A DNA stretch of 64,000 nucleotides, taken from Pontibacter sp. SGAir0037. Its GTDB lineage: Bacteria > Bacteroidota > Bacteroidia > Cytophagales > Hymenobacteraceae. Location: positions 5,192,879 to 5,256,878 of the forward strand of contig NZ_CP028092.1 in the NCBI RefSeq assembly GCF_005491705.1, given 5' to 3'. This document shows positions 62,960-64,000 of this stretch, piece after piece; within the stretch, counting starts at the first letter, position 1; the number at the start of each line of letters is the position of its first letter. Under the pieces are notes generated by a model. That model worked only from the letters and a program-made list of their open reading frames with translations, did no database searches and had not been told where the DNA came from. The position numbers and the translations under genes are program-made.

Positions 62960-63895
62960 ATGAAAAGAAGAGAGTTTCTAAAAACCACGGCAGCTGGTGC
63001 GGCAGGCCTGAGCGTACTGGCTTTGCCTTTTTCTGCCGATGCTGCGGCAAACACTGTAAAATTAACTATCTTACATACCAATGATCAGCATTCCCGCATC
63101 GATCCTTTCCCGGACGATGGCCGCAAGTATGGAGGTATGGGAGGGATGGCACGCAGAGCTACTCTGATTGATAAAATCCGGCAGGAAGAACAAAATGTGC
63201 TGTTGCTCGATTCGGGCGATATCTGGCAGGGCACACCGTACTTCAATTTTTTTAACGGTGAGCTGGAGTATAAGCTCATGAGCCAGATGAAGTATGATGC
63301 AGCTACGATCGGTAACCACGATTTCGATAACGGGCTGGAGGGCCTGCATAAGCAGCTGCCATTGGCCGGGTTCCCGTTTCTGATCGCAAACTATGATTTC
63401 GGGAACACCATTCTGAAAGATCGGTTTAAGCCTTACCAGGTATTTGAAAAACAAGGGTTACGCATCGGCGTTTTCGGTTTGGGAATAGAATTAGCAGGAC
63501 TGGTGGCTAAAAACAACTACGGCAATACGGAGTACCTGAACCCGGTGCAGAAGGCAGAGGAGATGGTAGCGGTGCTGCGGCAGGATGAAAAATGCCATTT
63601 CGTAATCTGTTTATCGCACCTGGGCTATAGTTACGACGACGATAAAATTGATGACAGAAAGCTGGCGCAGCAGGTAAGTGGCATCGACCTTATACTTGGC
63701 GGGCATACCCATACTTTTATGGAAGAACCTGAGGTGATCCGCCATGCCAGCGGCCACGATACCATGATAAACCAGGTAGGCTGGTCAGGTATATTTTTAG
63801 GTCGTATCGACTTTAGTTTCAATAAAAAAACGAAGAAAAAAGGCACTGTGCGTACAGCAGTTTTGCCTGTGGATAACCCTGTATTAACTTCGTGA
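62960..63895 (+). CDS. Tat-exported metallophosphatase (5'-nucleotidase N-terminal domain)
   Basis: The metal-dependent catalytic half of a 5'-nucleotidase. The 311-residue protein has a twin-arginine signal (RRE at 3-5, cleaved after ADAAA) and the metal-ligand segments NDQHSR, DSGDIWQGT, GNHDFD and GGHTHTF. The C-terminal substrate domain is supplied by the preceding gene. Tat export fits a folded metalloenzyme. The Tat and lipoprotein routes differ for the two halves. Confidence 0.9.
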   Translation: MKRREFLKTTAAGAAGLSVLALPFSADAAANTVKLTILHTNDQHSRIDPFPDDGRKYGGMGGMARRATLIDKIRQEEQNVLLLDSGDIWQGTPYFNFFNGELEYKLMSQMKYDAATIGNHDFDNGLEGLHKQLPLAGFPFLIANYDFGNTILKDRFKPYQVFEKQGLRIGVFGLGIELAGLVAKNNYGNTEYLNPVQKAEEMVAVLRQDEKCHFVICLSHLGYSYDDDKIDDRKLAQQVSGIDLILGGHTHTFMEEPEVIRHASGHDTMINQVGWSGIFLGRIDFSFNKKTKKKGTVRTAVLPVDNPVLTS

Positions 63896-64000
63896 ATAAA
63901 TAATTTTTTGTTTAAAAATATTTAAGCAAATTTGTAACCCCCTGCTGCTAAAGGAGAGGTTTGTTACACAAAACGAATCTTGTGTGTTTTGGAAAATTGG
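63896..64000. other. AT-rich end of window
   Basis: No gene or hairpin seen; the sequence is cut by the window edge. Confidence 0.4.

Overview
The window looks like a chromosomal segment of a Bacteroidota bacterium, most likely a cytophagalean of the Hymenobacteraceae type (Pontibacter/Rufibacter-like). Support comes from an Oar-like TonB-dependent receptor, a two-gene methylmalonyl-CoA mutase with MeaB, several promoters of the Bacteroidota TTTG/TAnnTTTG class (tRNA-Ala, ugd, hpt and the 62196 gene fit best), few Shine-Dalgarno sites outside the mobile element, and many small lipoproteins. The genus is an inference from gene content, not proven.

Layout. 1-4440: a HEAT-repeat lipoprotein cut by the window edge, a small membrane protein, then cysE and cysK (cysteine synthesis). 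4551-19980: a 15.4-kb integrative element inserted in the 3' end of a tRNA-Ala(GGC) gene and bounded by 47-bp direct repeats. 19935-24802: the restored tRNA, a large TonB-dependent receptor and an NlpC/P60 lipoprotein. 25064-35424: a surface-polysaccharide locus (asparagine synthase-like amidotransferase, UDP-glucose dehydrogenase, UDP-glucuronate decarboxylase, two paralogous KPHP-motif proteins, three GT4-like glycosyltransferases). 35447-50827: housekeeping genes (TPR protein, M42 peptidase, membrane pyrophosphatase, hpt, adk, obg, grpE-dnaJ, NatAB-like ABC transporter, ChaN-like protein, meaB, outer-membrane protein). 50912-60357: beta-propeller protein, barrel protein, trehalase, small lipoproteins, methylmalonyl-CoA mutase. 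60553-63895: M20 amidohydrolase and a 5'-nucleotidase split over two genes.

The integrative element is the most interesting part. In order it has a tyrosine integrase, an unknown 353-aa gene, an HTH regulator with a nested operator-like dyad, a replication initiator gene carrying seven 12-bp iteron-like repeats plus an inverted copy, its own DnaB helicase, a small terminase subunit, several small unknown genes, a tape-measure-like protein, a tail-associated protein, a divergent ribbon-helix-helix regulator with repeated operators, and a duplicated two-gene cassette. No large terminase, portal, capsid, head-tail connector, tail tube, baseplate, fibre or lysis gene is recognisable. The tightly overlapping genes argue against simple decay. 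The best reading is a Bacteroidota phage satellite resembling a phage-inducible chromosomal island (tRNA site, own replication, own TerS) but unusual in also encoding tail-length/tail-tip proteins. Helper dependence is an inference.

The second notable feature is ugd, whose middle ~1.15 kb is much richer in G+C than its own ends and its neighbours, suggesting a recombined segment.
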